64,000 nt of DNA. Origin: Trichaptum fuscoviolaceum (lineage: Eukaryota; Basidiomycota; Agaricomycetes; Hymenochaetales; Trichaptaceae). Within the stretch, counting starts at the first letter, position 1. Each line of letters starts with the position of its first letter. Position numbers and translations under genes: made by a program. The stretch covers positions 496,001 to 560,000 of the forward strand of contig CAJSYZ010000005.1 of NCBI GenBank assembly GCA_910574455.1, written 5' to 3'. The notes under the pieces were generated by a model. That model ran no database searches. It saw only the letters and a program-made list of their open reading frames with translations, and was not told the DNA's origin. This document shows, piece by piece, positions 31,150 through 44,052 of the stretch.

Positions 31150-34100
31150 ATGTATGCGCATGGCGCGCATATCCCCCAGCCGCCGCATACTGCGGGGAAG
31201 CCGTTCTCTGGTTTGTACATGCCTTGAAGTCCTCGCGTACTTTCCGAGTAACTTACCTGTAGCTCCTAGGCCTGAGGTCTCGAATCGACCCCGAGCAAAT
31301 TCCATCGCCTGTAGAAGTTGCGGAGGCGGACGAGGAGGTTTGGGAGGGCCGTCAGTATACAACACTATCTGGAGATAATGTCCCGCTGTCTACTACGAAC
31401 TACGTCGCTATCGACCAAGGTGCGTGTCCTTCCTCACTTCAGGCCCTTCAATCTGCACTCATTCGTTTGCACTTCTGATAGGTAACTCGAGTCCTCGCTT
31501 TGTTCGACTCACAGCTTGGCATATTCCTTCGACTTCGGACCTTGCGGAATCATGCCAGGTGCCCCTCGCAGCGATCATACAGCCGTTCGCTGACCTGCAG
31601 CCGGGAGAGGATGATGTCCCGCTCGTAGACTGTAGCGAAATTGGCGGAGGCCCTGCTCGGTGTGAGAAGTGTATGGGCTACGTGAACTCTTGGTGTACAT
31701 GGGTGAGAGGCGGGACGCATTGGAAGTGCAATCTATGCGATCACCAGACAGAAGGTACGCTAGCCAACCTTTTATTTCGTCAAGCTATAGACATTTTGTT
31801 ACAGTGGTTCCCGAATACTTCAGCAATCTTGATGCGAACCAAATGCGAATGGATCAGCTTCAGCGCCCTGAACTCACGAAGGGTACTGTCGATTTCGCGC
31901 TGCCCGCTTCATCCACAGCCTACGATGCGCCTCATCCTCCACCCCGTCTCGTTCCTTCAACGTACTCGCCCTTGCCCCCTCCTCTTCCCACATCTCGCCG
32001 AAAGCCAGAGCCCATGCATGTCCTTTTCGTCTTCGACGTGTCCATACAGGCTCAGCAGAGTGGACTATTGAAGGCTGCTTGCGATGCCGTGCGAGGTGTC
32101 CTGTATGGAGGCGAAGTTGAAGGTGTTGGGAGAGTAGAGCCTTGCTTTCCAGCTTCATGCAGCGTGGGGATTATAACTTACGACAACGCGGTACATTTTT
32201 ATGATTTATCGGTATGTCTCGTGTATCAGACATGCGCATTGGGGCATTTCAACTGACAATGAACAGCCAACTCGCGATGCACCGGCCATGCTTGTTGTTC
32301 CGGACATTTATGAAGAGATGTTTTGCCCTTTGCAAGACGGGATCTTTGTTGGCCCTCATAATTCTCGAAACCTCATCGAAAACCTTCTTACTAGCCTGCC
32401 AAATACGATATGCACATCCCAGCTGACCGCACTCGGCGCTACCATGCGCGGCGCTTTGGCAGCTCTTCAGCGGCACGGTGGACAGGCCATTCTCTTCACC
32501 TCGTCCGGGTGTAATGTCGGTCCTGGTACCCATGCTACCGCAGATGGCGCATTGCCGACGGACGAGAGCACTTTCTATGACACAGACAAGGAGAAGCAGC
32601 TCTTTATGCCGAAAGATCCCTTGTGGCAAGACCTAGGGGAAGAACTGGCCGAGTCTGGCGTCGGTGTCTCTATGTTTGTTGGTACAGCGTCTTCCGGGCT
32701 GGGTGGCGTCGACTTTGGGTCCATTGGTTTGATCATCTCAATTTTCAGTCTGGCAGAAATCAGCTAATCATTGTGTTTAGGACTGATTTCTACGCTCTCC
32801 GGCGGCTCCATACATTACTACCCTCGGTTTTCTCCGGCGCTCGATACTCCTCCACTTGTGTCTACCCTCTCCCGTGTCCTCTCCAGGCGCACGGGTTATA
32901 ATGCCCAAGCTCGCGTCCGGCTCTCGCAAGGGCTTCGCCTACGGAACTACCATGGCACATTCCATCAGTCATCACCCACGGACCTCGAGCTTGGCGTCAT
33001 TCATGCAGACAGTGCATTTGCAGTCTCGTTCGACCACTGGTCCAGTCGACGCGGTCTCAATGAGCGCGAATACGCGTTTTTGCAGTGTGCCGTGCTGTAC
33101 ACAACGGTTAGTGGTGAGAGGAGGGTACGGGTGATGAACGTTGCTCTGCAGGTTGCTGCGCTTGCTGGTAATGTTTTCCGATACGCAGATGTTGATGCAA
33201 CAGTGTGTTTCCTAGCAAAAGAATGTAAGAGTTCAACATCACATATATTCATGTTGAGCTCAATTGAATCGTCCGATAGCCATGTCTTCTTTGTCTTCGC
33301 ACACACTATCAAATATCCGCGATGGTCTCACGGAAAAGTGTTCTTGTATTCTCCTCGCGTATAGGCGAAATTGTGCAGCGGCAACATCCCCCTCGCAAGT
33401 GAGTCACTTTACGGAAAACAGTTTGTTGTCTTGAAACTGAACATCAACTAAGCTTATCCTTCCCGAAGCGTTCAAACTCCTTCCTCTTTACATCCTCGCC
33501 CTTCACAAAAACCGGAGTTTACGAGGCACGTCTACAACGTTCTCTTCATTGCACTTGCGACCCAACTAACGAAACAATGTGAAGCCCACAATGTCCCTGC
33601 AGATACACGCAACTATTATGCGCACCGCATACTCTCGATACCCACTCGATCCTTACTACGACATATCTACCCCCGATTTCTGGCCCTTCACGACCTTACG
33701 GACGACATTGCGTTACCATCGACAGAGGTCATTGGCTCCAATGACTCACTGAAAATGCCTTCTCTCATGCGCGATTCGTACACGAATATGCTCGCCGACG
33801 GAATCTACCTCATTGGTGAGCGTTATAATTCGACAAGAATTGTGTATAGGACTAAGACCTTAATTTGTAGATAACGAAGAACTCATGGTTCTTTGGGTGG
33901 GTTCGAAGACGTCTCCTCAAGTGCTCCAAGACCTATTCGGCGTCCAAACCCCGCACGAAATTGATCATCGCATGGTACGTCTTGTGAGACAATCATTTCA
34001 TTGTCATTCAGTATATTTTGCCTACCTAGACGGAACTTCCGAACCTCCCTTCCTTACTCTCCTCACAAGTGCGCAATATACTTGCGCACAGGCGCTTAGA

Positions 34101-34337
34101 GCGACATGGAGTCGATGTCAAACTGCTTATCGCTCGTCAAAATCTCGATGCTGCGGAGATCGAGCTGAGCGATATGCTTGTTGAGGATCAAAATTGCGGT
34201 GCGATGGCATATATTGATTGTACGCAGCGTGCATTATCTGTGACATTCAAGTGTGTAAACTAACTGTTATGATAGACTTATGCTTTGTACACAAACACAT
34301 TAATCTTGCAGTGAGTTATGATTGTCTTTCATTATAG
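31150..34337 (+). CDS. SEC24: COPII coat subunit Sec24
   Basis: Cargo-binding subunit of the COPII coat, acting with Sec23 at ER exit sites. The start [20 protein letters not shown] is the typical fungal Sec24 opening. Exon 2 gives [16 protein letters not shown]. The zinc finger C-x2-C-x18-C-x2-C is at about 31661-31741 (CEKC ... CNLC). The trunk/vWA-like domain includes [17 protein letters not shown] and [16 protein letters not shown], then [14 protein letters not shown], the helical domain ([39 protein letters not shown]) and the gelsolin-like domain ([20 protein letters not shown]). The C-terminal [20 protein letters not shown] is diagnostic. About ten short introns. The last exon is uncertain: stop at 34335 if read through, or at 34422 if a GTGAGT intron (34311-34363) is spliced. 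Confidence 0.92.
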
Positions 34338-34764
34338 CCTTGACTAACGCGAATTTGTCAGCTAACAAACAATACCTCAATTGCGAGTGTCACGAGCTAC
34401 GGATTACGAGGGACCCCTTGGTAGAACATAAGTTGTTAAGATTGTTATATATCTGCATGTCATACGATGTATTAAATTATTGCATAGCTTTGTTTTCTGT
34501 AGCTTCTCACAATCTAGACTAGCCCTCATCAGTTTGAATTTGAACTCTATAGGCCTGGCCAACGGAAGTCGAATATCGACGCCCATGAGTTACAGGGGCA
34601 TCAAAGATCGTATCTATTCCTCTTCCTCGCTGACGGTTCGTCATGTTCACTACCAAATATATTTGAACGCAAAGGTGCAAAATAGTCTTATAAAAGCGAA
34701 GCTCTCAGACGCACTCGTTACGAACACAACGCTGGCTTCTTGGAACCTGATCTAGGTACATTCT

Positions 34765-35737
34765 TCATGCAAACAATTGTAAGTTGAGATATCTCGCAGT
34801 GGTGAAGCGTAAAATGCTCGTCATAACCTCCGATTCATTCTCAAGGTGCACAGCATGACTTCCTCCCTTCTCGATGATGTGCACCTCTATAAACTTGAAT
34901 ATCGACCTCAACTCTTCTATCACCGGTTCCGCCCGAAGGTGTCTATCGTGTTTCCCGTGGATAACCAACATCGGGAAATTCATTTCACCTTGCTCGATAA
35001 GTTTTCTTGGATCGTGCTGCCTGGTGAAGAGGAACCGTCTATGCATGGGCAGTTGGAACGACGCCATCCCATTCCATTTGCACCTAATGTCCCAGTCAAT
35101 GGACTCGGGATCGGTGAAAAGCATATCGGAGAATGCGAGGAAGCTTCGTGCGCTGGCAAGGACGTCATTTTCTTCCTGCAAACCACCCAAGGCGTTTATG
35201 AGCTCTGATGTCGCAACTTTCGGCAAAATTGGACCTATGAAGGGGACAGCGCCGAGACATACAGCGCCGGCTAGAGTGTCTTCCGGTAAGTTTGCTGCGA
35301 TATCTGCCAGAATAGTGGCTGTTTGAACGAAGCATAAGCCTGAAAACTAGAAGGAATAGTGTGGCACGAACCACCGTAGCTCCACCCCACAACTATAGGT
35401 TTAGTCAAGCCAAAAGCTGTCATCACAGCTTTAAAGTCTTCTGCAAACTTGTCGGACGTATACCCTGCAGCAGTTTCAGGTTTGCCACTCCGGCCATGAC
35501 CCCTCAAGTCATAGCGCACCTAATCGAATACGTCAACCGATGCTCCAAGCAGGCCAAAGCATATAAACATACAAGATAATAGTTGTCCGCGTAGCGCTTG
35601 CCGATGAAGATGTTGTCGAAGACAGAAGCACTGAGAGCAAAACCATGGATGAAAACTATACTGGGGTTTGACGAATCACCGATGGCATCGGCATATACTT
35701 TCGTCCCGTCTGCGGAAGAGATATATCGTGCGTCCAT
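34765..35737 (-). CDS. Alpha/beta-hydrolase fold enzyme, paralogue 1
   Basis: Starts MDARYISSADGTKVYADAIG. The oxyanion block is FIHGFALSAS, then YDLRGHGRSGKPE, the nucleophile elbow VVGWSYGG (Ser nucleophile, intron directly after it at a GTTCGT donor), ILADIAANLPEDTLAGAV, the acid in VIHGKHDRH, and the catalytic His in EKGGSHAVHLEN. About 290 residues with no signal peptide: a cytosolic hydrolase of the haloperoxidase or epoxide-hydrolase type, substrate unknown. The paralogue at 36098-37119 lies 360 bp upstream in the same direction and shares intron positions, so the pair arose by tandem duplication. Confidence 0.8.
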
Positions 35738-36097
35738 ATTGAATGCCTTTGAGCACTTCCCGAGAACCCTTCAATAACTTATGCTTTTATACGTGTCTAC
35801 CATTCATCGCGAGGCCTTCTACGGAGGGCCTTCATCTACGAGACTTGTTGAACAAGGATCTGTATGGCTTGTCTTAGCAGACTCGCGTAGTCTACGCCGT
35901 GTCCGTGTCTCGCCGTGCCAAGTACCGTGCATTCACCGAACCCGTGAATTCTCAGGGGTGCACAATACGTGTATATTGCCTCCTATCAAAGGATGTTTAG
36001 ACAGATAAGTGGATCATCGGTGTTTATTCTTAGGAGGACTTAACCCGGATGTTTGTTATGTACAATCTAACAGGTTCGTTTACTACTAGTCATAGCG

Positions 36098-37119
36098 TTA
36101 GTAAGTAGCGTAAACAAATGCTTGGGCATCACACACCAGATCAAATATTTTGTTAGCAAAAGTGTTAATGCTTAGCATTACTTTCGCTTCGTTCTCTACA
36201 TGCACCGCATGACTTCCTCCCTCATCTATCACACAGACATCTAAGTTCGTGAACCTTGGCTTCATTGCTTCAACCACAGCTTGTCCGTTCACTTGTCGAT
36301 CCCACTTCCCGTGAACGATCAGTAACGGAAAGCCGTCGTTGCCCAATTTGAAGAGCGCCGTCGGGTCCTGGTATCTTGCAAAGAGAAGTAGCCTGACATT
36401 CGGTGATTGAACCGTAGTCATACCGCCCCATTTCCACTTCAGTGCCCATGGAATGGCTGAAGGGTCGATAAAGAGCAGATCCGAGAACTGAAGGATAGAC
36501 CGCATCGCGAGGTTGACGTCACTGTCTTGCTGAAGGCCAGGTAACACACCTTGAACTTCGGCCGTTGCCACTTGCGACAAGATGGGGCCAACGTAGGGAA
36601 GAGCAGCAAGGTAGACCGCTCCAGCAACTGTGCCCTCTGCAAGATTCGCTGCGATATCCGCCAATACCGTAGCTAAAGCATCGAAGAATCACATTGAGAA
36701 TCCCACGGAAAGGAAGAAAGGTGACGACTAACCACCATAACTCCTGCGTACGAGGTGAGCCACAGAAATATGGTTAGGCAGATGCGTCACTTACCAAAGG
36801 CCAATTTGATTGCTAAGAAATCTTCAGCAAATTTAACGCTCTGGTATCCCTCAGTATTTTCCGGCTTGTCACTTCGACCATGCCCACGTAAGTCATATCG
36901 TACCTGCATAAAAGTCAGCTATATGAGTTATCCTTGACAAGACGTATGACGCACAACGTAGAAGGAACTAATGAAGTCTTTGTTCAAGAAGATGTTATCG
37001 AACACAGCACCAGAGAGGGTGAAGCCATGAATGAAAACGATGGAATGTTTTGTGGGATCGCCGATTGCCTCAGCGTACAACTTGGACCCATCTGCTGAAG
37101 TGAGGTACCGCGCGTCCAT
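36098..37119 (-). CDS. Alpha/beta-hydrolase paralogue 2, nucleophile elbow damaged
   Basis: Starts MDARYLTSADGSKLYAEAIG at 37119. Like paralogue 1 it has FIHGFTLSGAVFDNIF, YDLRGHGRSDKPEN, VLADIAANLAEGTVAGAV, VHGKWDRQV and EGGSHAVHVEN. The segment that should read GLTKPIVVGWSYGG is not recoverable. After AIKLAFG the bases form a GTAAGT intron, and the only remnant is a short exon GAGTTATGGTG (about 36735-36745). Spliced to the preceding exon this is in the wrong frame for SYGG, and the unspliced reading gives RRSYGG. Either a micro-exon is hidden or the gene has lost its GxSxG motif. Compare the intact copy at 34765-35737. Confidence 0.6.
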
Positions 37120-37794
37120 GTCCGAAATGCTGACGATCCTCGACCCAGAATGCAAGATACTTATACGTCCGTATCGAGGATCACCACCGCTCTTTGTACG
37201 TAGTGCAGGGTCTACAAGTAACAGGATCGATAAATGAGTGGAAAATATTTAGGGGGCTTTGATTATCCGCCACTCACCTTTTCATCCCGGTTAGCAAGGT
37301 CGTTTTGCCGATGTCAAGCGAATATATATTTTGAAGATATCTCAAGGGATGTTCCAGTCACCGATAAACACGGACTCCAGATAAACTTGCGGGCGCGCCA
37401 CGAAGTGATCGTTCTCGGCAGCAACACTTCGTCTATAAGCTACTTTCGACCATAATCACAGACTCACCGTTAGCGAATAACAGATGAAAGAAGAGAGTCG
37501 GATGAACCAAGATGAGATAGAAAACTCGACACTTTACCTACGTATGAGACAAAGCCGGGTAAACGAGTATCGGTCTCATCAGAAACGAAAGTAGTCGCCA
37601 GTCTTTGGGGCAAGGTATTGAAGTTGATCCATGTTGCGCGGGTACTTGATGCAGATGATAATTTACATGATAGATAGCGATGTCGCGAGAGCAAGGTGAC
37701 GAAAGCAAGGATATTGTACACAACAAAAAAAGTGATCACCTGGAAAATCTGACAATTCATTAGTAGGACTTCCATTAGTGGGGGATAATAGACG
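37120..37794. other. Intergenic stretch, no gene recognised
   Basis: Upstream of hydrolase 2 and downstream of exonuclease 1. The longest minus-strand frame (37470-37826) partly overlaps the end of exonuclease 1 and has no domain. Confidence 0.4.
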
Positions 37795-40359
37795 CTACCT
37801 AAAAGAATTAAGTTTCTGCCTTCCATCTTGCACGATCTCTTCTACTATATCATCAGAAAGTAAAATAACCTCAGGTACAGTCCGCTTCGCTACGCCCTTC
37901 CGCATTTGAGTCTGCGGAAGCGGATCAGACTTTCGGGACTTGAAAGATGTTGGTTCTTGCGGTGATAGCCGGCGTTTCTGAGAAATAGAGGTCGAGAACG
38001 ACCTTGATTGTGGAAGCTTTCTCTAATTAAGGCTGTAAGTATCTATTAAATCGGAATGACACTAGTAGACTAACTTTTGGCGTAGCGTGCGAGCCGGGCG
38101 TTGACGAATTACCATAGGAAAATCGCTGTCTCCAGCCAAGCGCAACCCTTTCACAAGAAGCTTTCTTCGCATTCTCAATATCTTCCTCCTGTAGAAGGAT
38201 ATCGTCGTAAGAATGAGGCCTTTGTTGTGCAATTTGTGTCGGAGCAGGTGGGGTCAAGGATGCACTAGGAGATTGAGTGAACTCCCCCGAGTCTTGATCC
38301 TCCTCCCAGGCGGAAATCTCGCTGTATGCAGACTGCTTGTCAACATCGTCGTCATTGAAGTTCATGCGTAAGTCAGGTCCAAGAAAGGCCTTCCGCTCAT
38401 TTTCTTCCGCTTCAGGGGGCTCCGTTGATCTTCTGACAAGCACGCGTACTCCTCGCTCTTCCGTCGTGCCATCAAGCTCTTGCGTTGGGACGTTTTGAGT
38501 AAAGGGCCCGAATCGTCGAGGGGGAAAGAGTATCCGGGTGTGAACAGGGCTTGACAATGCATCCGAAGGCCGTGGTTCGTCGTTGCTTGCCCCAGCTGCA
38601 GAGGCTTTGATACGGGGATAGATCGGTGAAGAGAGTTCGGGTGTCACATTTCCAGAATGTGAAGGGGAGGGAGATAAATACCCATCTTCTTGTTCCACGA
38701 GGTCGATTACGGTGTCTTCCTGAACCACTCTTTCTTCATCGGAGTCAACAACGATAGGCTCATTCTCCTTTCCAGACCATTCAGAAGAGATCCGGCGTCG
38801 TCCTTTCGATAACGCAGCACTTGGAGTTTGCTGGGGTTGTTGGTTGAAGAAACGGCTGCTAGAGAATTCGGTACGCTCAAGGTCAGCATTCGCTCGCTTT
38901 TGTTTAAGCGCAATATCTTCCTCCATCACTTCGAAGAGCGTGCGTTTCCCAGAAGACTTCCCTGCGACGACAGCCTTTGGCTCTGACTTCGGTACGATGA
39001 TCGGACTAGCCTTAAAGGTTGACGAACTCGATTTTCCAGCCGGTGCTAAAGGATCGTTAATGCAGTAATAGATGAACTAGCCGAGGACATACTGAAGAAG
39101 TTCAAAATCCCACCCTTTGAAGGTGTCGGTTTCGGCTTCGTCTTGTTACATACTGGCGTATTGATATCACGGCGTTGCAAAGGTAAAACTCCAATTGCCC
39201 TGGGTTTGAAGTTTGGATTAATGTCCTCCATATCAATAAGGCCGATAGGACAAGCATCCCCTACAGCAACTCTCTTCGCTAAAGCTGGTTCGAGATCCCT
39301 AGAGCAATAGTGAGATAATCCGCCCACAAGCATCAGATGACGATACTGACCTTCCAACGTACAATTCCGCTTCGTCCGTTAGAGTTTGTCCGTCTGACGG
39401 ATCAGTCAAATAGACAAGTCTTTCCTGACTTGTGTCATAGACTCGTTGATGGAGGAAGACCTTCTCGGCCAATCTAAAAGCGGCTAGATAATCTCTAGGA
39501 ATATCCTTTTTACCCTCGAGTTGTATAGCACGGAGAGCCTTCTCTACTGACTTGTACTTCCTCAGCAAGGTATGGGCAGTCTTCAGGCCAATACCTGAGA
39601 TGCTTGGGAGATAATCACATCCGCTCATCATCGCCATCCAGCGAAACTGATCATCTGACCAGCCGATAAACGACAAGGATTCTGAAGCGAGCGAGGGGGA
39701 CCCGAAGTCAGCTCGGGAGATACTGATGATGGTTTGAGCGACTGCGTCAAGTTTGAAAAGGACATTCTTGCACCCGAAGACCAGAAGGTCAGAGTCCTCC
39801 GTCACTATTCCATCGACGAGGCCGTTTCGCTCAAGGTACGCCATCTGTGCGTCGGCCTCATAAGGAGCCACAATGTATGGGACATTCTCGGCCCTAAGTG
39901 CCTATCAGAGCATAGATTAGCAGAATGTAGCGTGTATACCACAAAAACACGCACCTTTATTACTTGATAGGCCATTTGTGGTGTCACGTCCACACATTTG
40001 ACATAGTAGTCCCTAGCTTGGTTTTGCTTTCCTTGAGCAGCCAACGAATTCGCTTTTGCCAAGTTCTCCTCTCTCTTCTTCTCTCGTTCCTTCTCTGTCC
40101 CCTGCTTCGCCGGAAGCGGTCCACCGTCGAAGACTATGAATGGCTGGATCTTGTGGTACCGCAGAAGCCGGACGCGATGCATGCAGTAGTCGACATATCT
40201 CTTCGTGGGTTTATTTGTTGCAAGCTCGACAGCACAGGCATACGCCCCTCTATGTAGCCAAACGTAGGCATCCACGGCCAGCGTTTGGCCCGCAAACTCC
40301 GAAAGATGTTTCTGCTTCTGTATGGGTTTGAGGACAGGTAACAAGCCTGTTATACCCAT
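37795..40359 (-). CDS. EXO1: Exonuclease 1 (XPG/FEN1 family 5'-3' exonuclease)
   Basis: 5'-3' exonuclease and flap endonuclease of mismatch repair and double-strand-break resection. Starts MGITGLLPVLKPIQKQKHLS at 40359. The N domain has FAGQTLAVDAYVWLHRGAYA and VFDGGPLPAK; the I domain has PYEADAQMAYLER, VTEDSDLLVFG and MMSGCDYLPSISGIGL, so the metal-binding acids and the helix-hairpin-helix are present. The C-terminal half is disordered, Ser-, Pro- and acid-rich (about 38050-38930), as usual for Exo1. The final exon, RKLPQSRSFSTSISQKRR and on, is basic; I place its acceptor at an AG near 38027 and the stop at 37795-37797. The next gene upstream, at 40846, is divergent. Confidence 0.92.
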
Positions 40360-40845
40360 CACAGCACATTGAGGAGTTATCCAAGCTGAAGAAAGATATA
40401 ATCTTCAGAAAGCACGCCAGGTCATGTAAAGCAATGAGTGTGGTGGTCGACTTTCTTTGCGAGTGGCACAACTACCAGTACCGGTGAGCAAAACCCGTAA
40501 ATAGACATAAATAACGCGTCTCGACGCGCCCCCGGCCGCCGGGTCGGCACCGTCTTCCGTGCGATAACTTAATCTCTGCGCAATTGCAACGAGGTCATAA
40601 AATAAGCCATTAAAGTGCGGTTGCTTGCTTCATCATTGTCTCATCATCCTGGAAGAAGTGTTGTCTTTGACATCAAGCAGGAAGAATTCACAGCTGCACT
40701 GGGAAATTGTAACACTAGTGGTGATTCGAGCGGCCTCGCTTCATAGGATGACGGAGCTGGCCTGACGTTCTTTCAACGCGGACAAGTAAATTGAGTGGGT
40801 TGGGAGATATCAAGGGTAGACTAAGAGGAGTAGATTTGTTGTGTT

Positions 40846-41344
40846 ATGAGCTTTGTGAGTTATCTATTGTGTCCCGGATCTACAGGCAGTCGTCATCTTT
40901 ATCGTCAATACAATTCAGAGGTTAACAAGTTATTTCAGTCCCCAACAACATCCGATCCTTTCAATCTTCCATATGTGCCGTCTTCGCCCGAATCATTCGA
41001 AGCCCTGCGCACTCGTTCTGGCTGGTATATGTCTGCGGCGTTCTACAACTGCAATCCTGAAGAAACTCGACCCATCACAAAGGAGTGGTGCGAGTACAGA
41101 AACGCACAGTGGTCAAATACAGGTCAGACAATTTCGATAAGAAACCGACCTGAGCAATGGTCGCATCTTCGGTTGCGACACTATGGGGCACACCGTCCTG
41201 ATCTACCCGTACCCACGAAATCCTGCCTTGATGCAGGCCATCGGTATTCTAAAGGCGCCACAGGCTGATCTCATCTTCAACTCTGGTACTCTCCTGAATG
41301 ATGTGTTGCCGTACTCGCTCCAATACATCATTTGTCCCGAATGA
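40846..41344 (+). CDS. Hypothetical protein, possibly broken
   Basis: I do not recognise it. From the ATG at 40846 one frame gives SDPFNLPYVPSSPESFEALR and SGWYMSAAFYNCNPEETR, which looks protein-like, and closes at 41268. From about 41165 another frame continues with IFGCDTMGHTVLIYPYPRNP and LMQAIGILKAPQADLIFNSG to a stop at 41342. An intron or a frameshift between 41110 and 41165 would join them, but no splice pair keeps phase cleanly. It may be a real small gene with an unclear intron or a gene fragment. Confidence 0.3.
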
Positions 41345-41804
41345 TCGTTCGCCGAGCCTGGGAACCCGAACCTGTGCCACCTGGAAATCGGGAGTAACTG
41401 AAAGGATCCTTAACCAGATCGGGTGCAAGATAGCCAAAGTATATCAATGAGCGAGAACGAATAGCGTCTCCCTTGAATGTCTTTGTTCCCTTGTAATTAT
41501 GGTATGTCATCCTTCATATCCGTTTGCTGACTATTTCTCAATTCGCCTCTCTCTAGCCCAAATCATCTAAAGCTGATTGTGACAGGCTACTATCACCATC
41601 AGCGTTAGACAACCCCTTTCAACCTCTTTCAAGGTACGATCTTTATGACCGAACGCATCTATCAAGGGTGTGCCCACAATTAATACGGTTATTACGACCT
41701 CGGCTGGGCTTACGCATCTCATGCGCAATGCTTATAAACCGCAATGTGCTACTTCTTCCAGTTGTCTATCCCCCTATTCTTCACGCGCTCTCATTAATCT
41801 CACA

Positions 41805-43764
41805 ATGAGTCTAGGCTTGACTATTGGCTCTCTGCTCGTTGCCTCCTGGTTCGCCATGGCTTTCACAGGTGTATTGTTTTTGCAGACGTACATCTACTTC
41901 CGATACAGACCTAAAGACGACAAACCTGCATTTGGTATTTTGGTACGAACTAACCCCTTTCCAATTTACGATACTATTATGAGTCAACTTCACCTTGCAG
42001 GCCGTAATACTTTGGTGAGCCTGTCCCCTTAATTTCTGTTGATCCTTTTTAGCTCATCCGTACTCTTAGCTGCCTTGATATAGCTCATGCCACCTTGATC
42101 ATGGATACAATCTACGTGTACTTAATCATTGACTTTGGTGATGAGACTGAACTGGGTCGCCTTATACCGTAATGTTTCCCATCTGGATTTGCCTGTGCAA
42201 TGGACTTAAATCCACTTTACTTTAGTGCATTGGCCGTGAGTGCATAATCCATTTCGATTTCATATGTATACGCTAATCAATGTTTCGCGTAGCTTTCCGT
42301 TGGGCTGACAGTGAGTAGCTCTTTATTGATTGTAAGCTCGGTTCTGAATACAAATGACGATCAGAAAATTATCACATTTCTTGTGAAGTCGTGAGCAAAC
42401 CCAGTCACTTACATGTATTAGGGCAAAGTTGTGACATTTGCAAGGTTTTTCTGCTGGCGTATCTGGAAGCGTATGTGCGTTGTCGTTATTGGCTTGAAAC
42501 TACGTATGAACGAGGTGTCTAGTGTGCAGGTGGAAATATGTGACTGTACCCGCGATTGTGCGTTATCTCCCTGCCTCATTACACATCCAGTCGATAGTTG
42601 CAACTCTTCTTTGTAGTTTATCTTTCTCTTGGGTGAAGTGGGTGAGTGCAATGATCTTGATTTATGGGCGTGATGGTTGCTGAAAATACGACTTCGATCA
42701 GCTCTTGGAGGCGGTAAGCGACTTTCGTTCCCTTTATACAATAATCTGGTCTAAGCATACATATCTAGCGGCTACAATTAGAGGGTGAAATGTACTGTCC
42801 CAACTAAAATATACCTCTTCTTACAAACGTTGTGTCCATAGGATCATACTCGGGACCTTCAGCCAGTTCGTGGCGCAACTTCGAGTGGGCTTATTCGTTG
42901 CTATCTAATAGGCCAAAATTGAAATGGTGTTCCGTATTTTAGTGGGTATTCTCAAGTGGCGTAGTCATGGGCGTTGCGAGCGACGTACTGATTACTGCCA
43001 GCCTTTGCTACTGGCTTCGAGAGGTACGTCTGATTCGCGATATAAATCTGTACCTCAACTCATGAATGTGATAAGACTCGCACTGAACTCCCCACGTACG
43101 CAGTTCACATTCGCTCATTAGCCAGAGATTCAATCGTCTATGTCTTAGGATGGACGATACGATAAAGAAATTGATCTACTATACAATTGAGAACGGCGCT
43201 GTGACAAGGTACGCATACCACTGACGAGCGCAACTAAAACTCTGACGTTGGATATCTACAACATAGTACTGTGTCTATTGCAACGTTGATATGCGTACGC
43301 CACTTGCCACTCTCTTGAACTATAGCTTACGCTTCTTCAACCAGGTCATGGCGTTACCGAATAGTTTGACATATATAGCGCTCCATTTCGTCATTAGCAA
43401 GTGTAAGTAATTGGAATGTTCAATTGCTCTCCCGTTCATGCTGACTCTGGAGTGATTTAGTATACATCAATACCTACCTCGCTTCGTAAGTTTGTCAATT
43501 TTTCTTTCTCTAGTACTGGTTCCTGTGATTGCTGCCACTGAACGTGCTTTATGAAGGTTGAACAACAGACGAAATCTTAAAACGGGCAACGTCCATGTAC
43601 TCAGCACCGCTTCAAGTATTATCTTTTCGTCCGAACGGACCGGCCCTCGTACATTAGAGCAGGTGGGAGTCCTTGTACTCACAAAAATCTCTACTGACTG
43701 TCAAAAAGAACATATATGTTCTCAATCCCCTTGTACAGCGCTTACAAGCACATCCGCAAAATGA
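41805..43764 (+). CDS. DUF6534-type multi-pass membrane protein
   Basis: Many tiny exons. Splicing by eye gives MSLGLTIGSLLVASWFAMAF, TGVLFLQTYIYFRYRPKDDK, a segment with LDIAHATLIMDTIYVYLIID, LSVGLT, VVTFARFFCWRIWK, GVASDVLITASLCYWLRE (about 42970-43022), the conserved MDDTIKKLIYYTIENGAVTS (about 43150-43200), TVSIATLI, NSLTYIALHFVISK, VYINTYLASLNNRRNLK, and a polar tail to 43764. The order LITASLCYWLR, then KLIxYTIxxGxxTS, then SLNxR is the signature of DUF6534, a family expanded in Agaricomycetes with about seven membrane spans and no known function. A stray short frame or missing exon is possible given the number of introns. Confidence 0.72.
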
Positions 43765-44052
43765 AGATCATCCTGGCATGTCAAGCTCCAGTGTTGTAGT
43801 TCAAGATCTAAAATCGGTACATAGCACCAGTGATGATAGACAATGAGAGGCTAGAAATCGGTTTTGTACATGGTCTGGAGAGGAAGGGTTTGGTATCATT
43901 TGTGACCTATAGATGCTCTTTATACAATACCCTGACTCTCAACGTACATCATCTTTCTGAGCCTCGGTTATGCGGTTATGTGAGGAGCATAGATGCTTGT
44001 TCATTGCTTTGCTCGCACAAGCATGTCTAAGTATCGTACCACGCTTTCTGGA

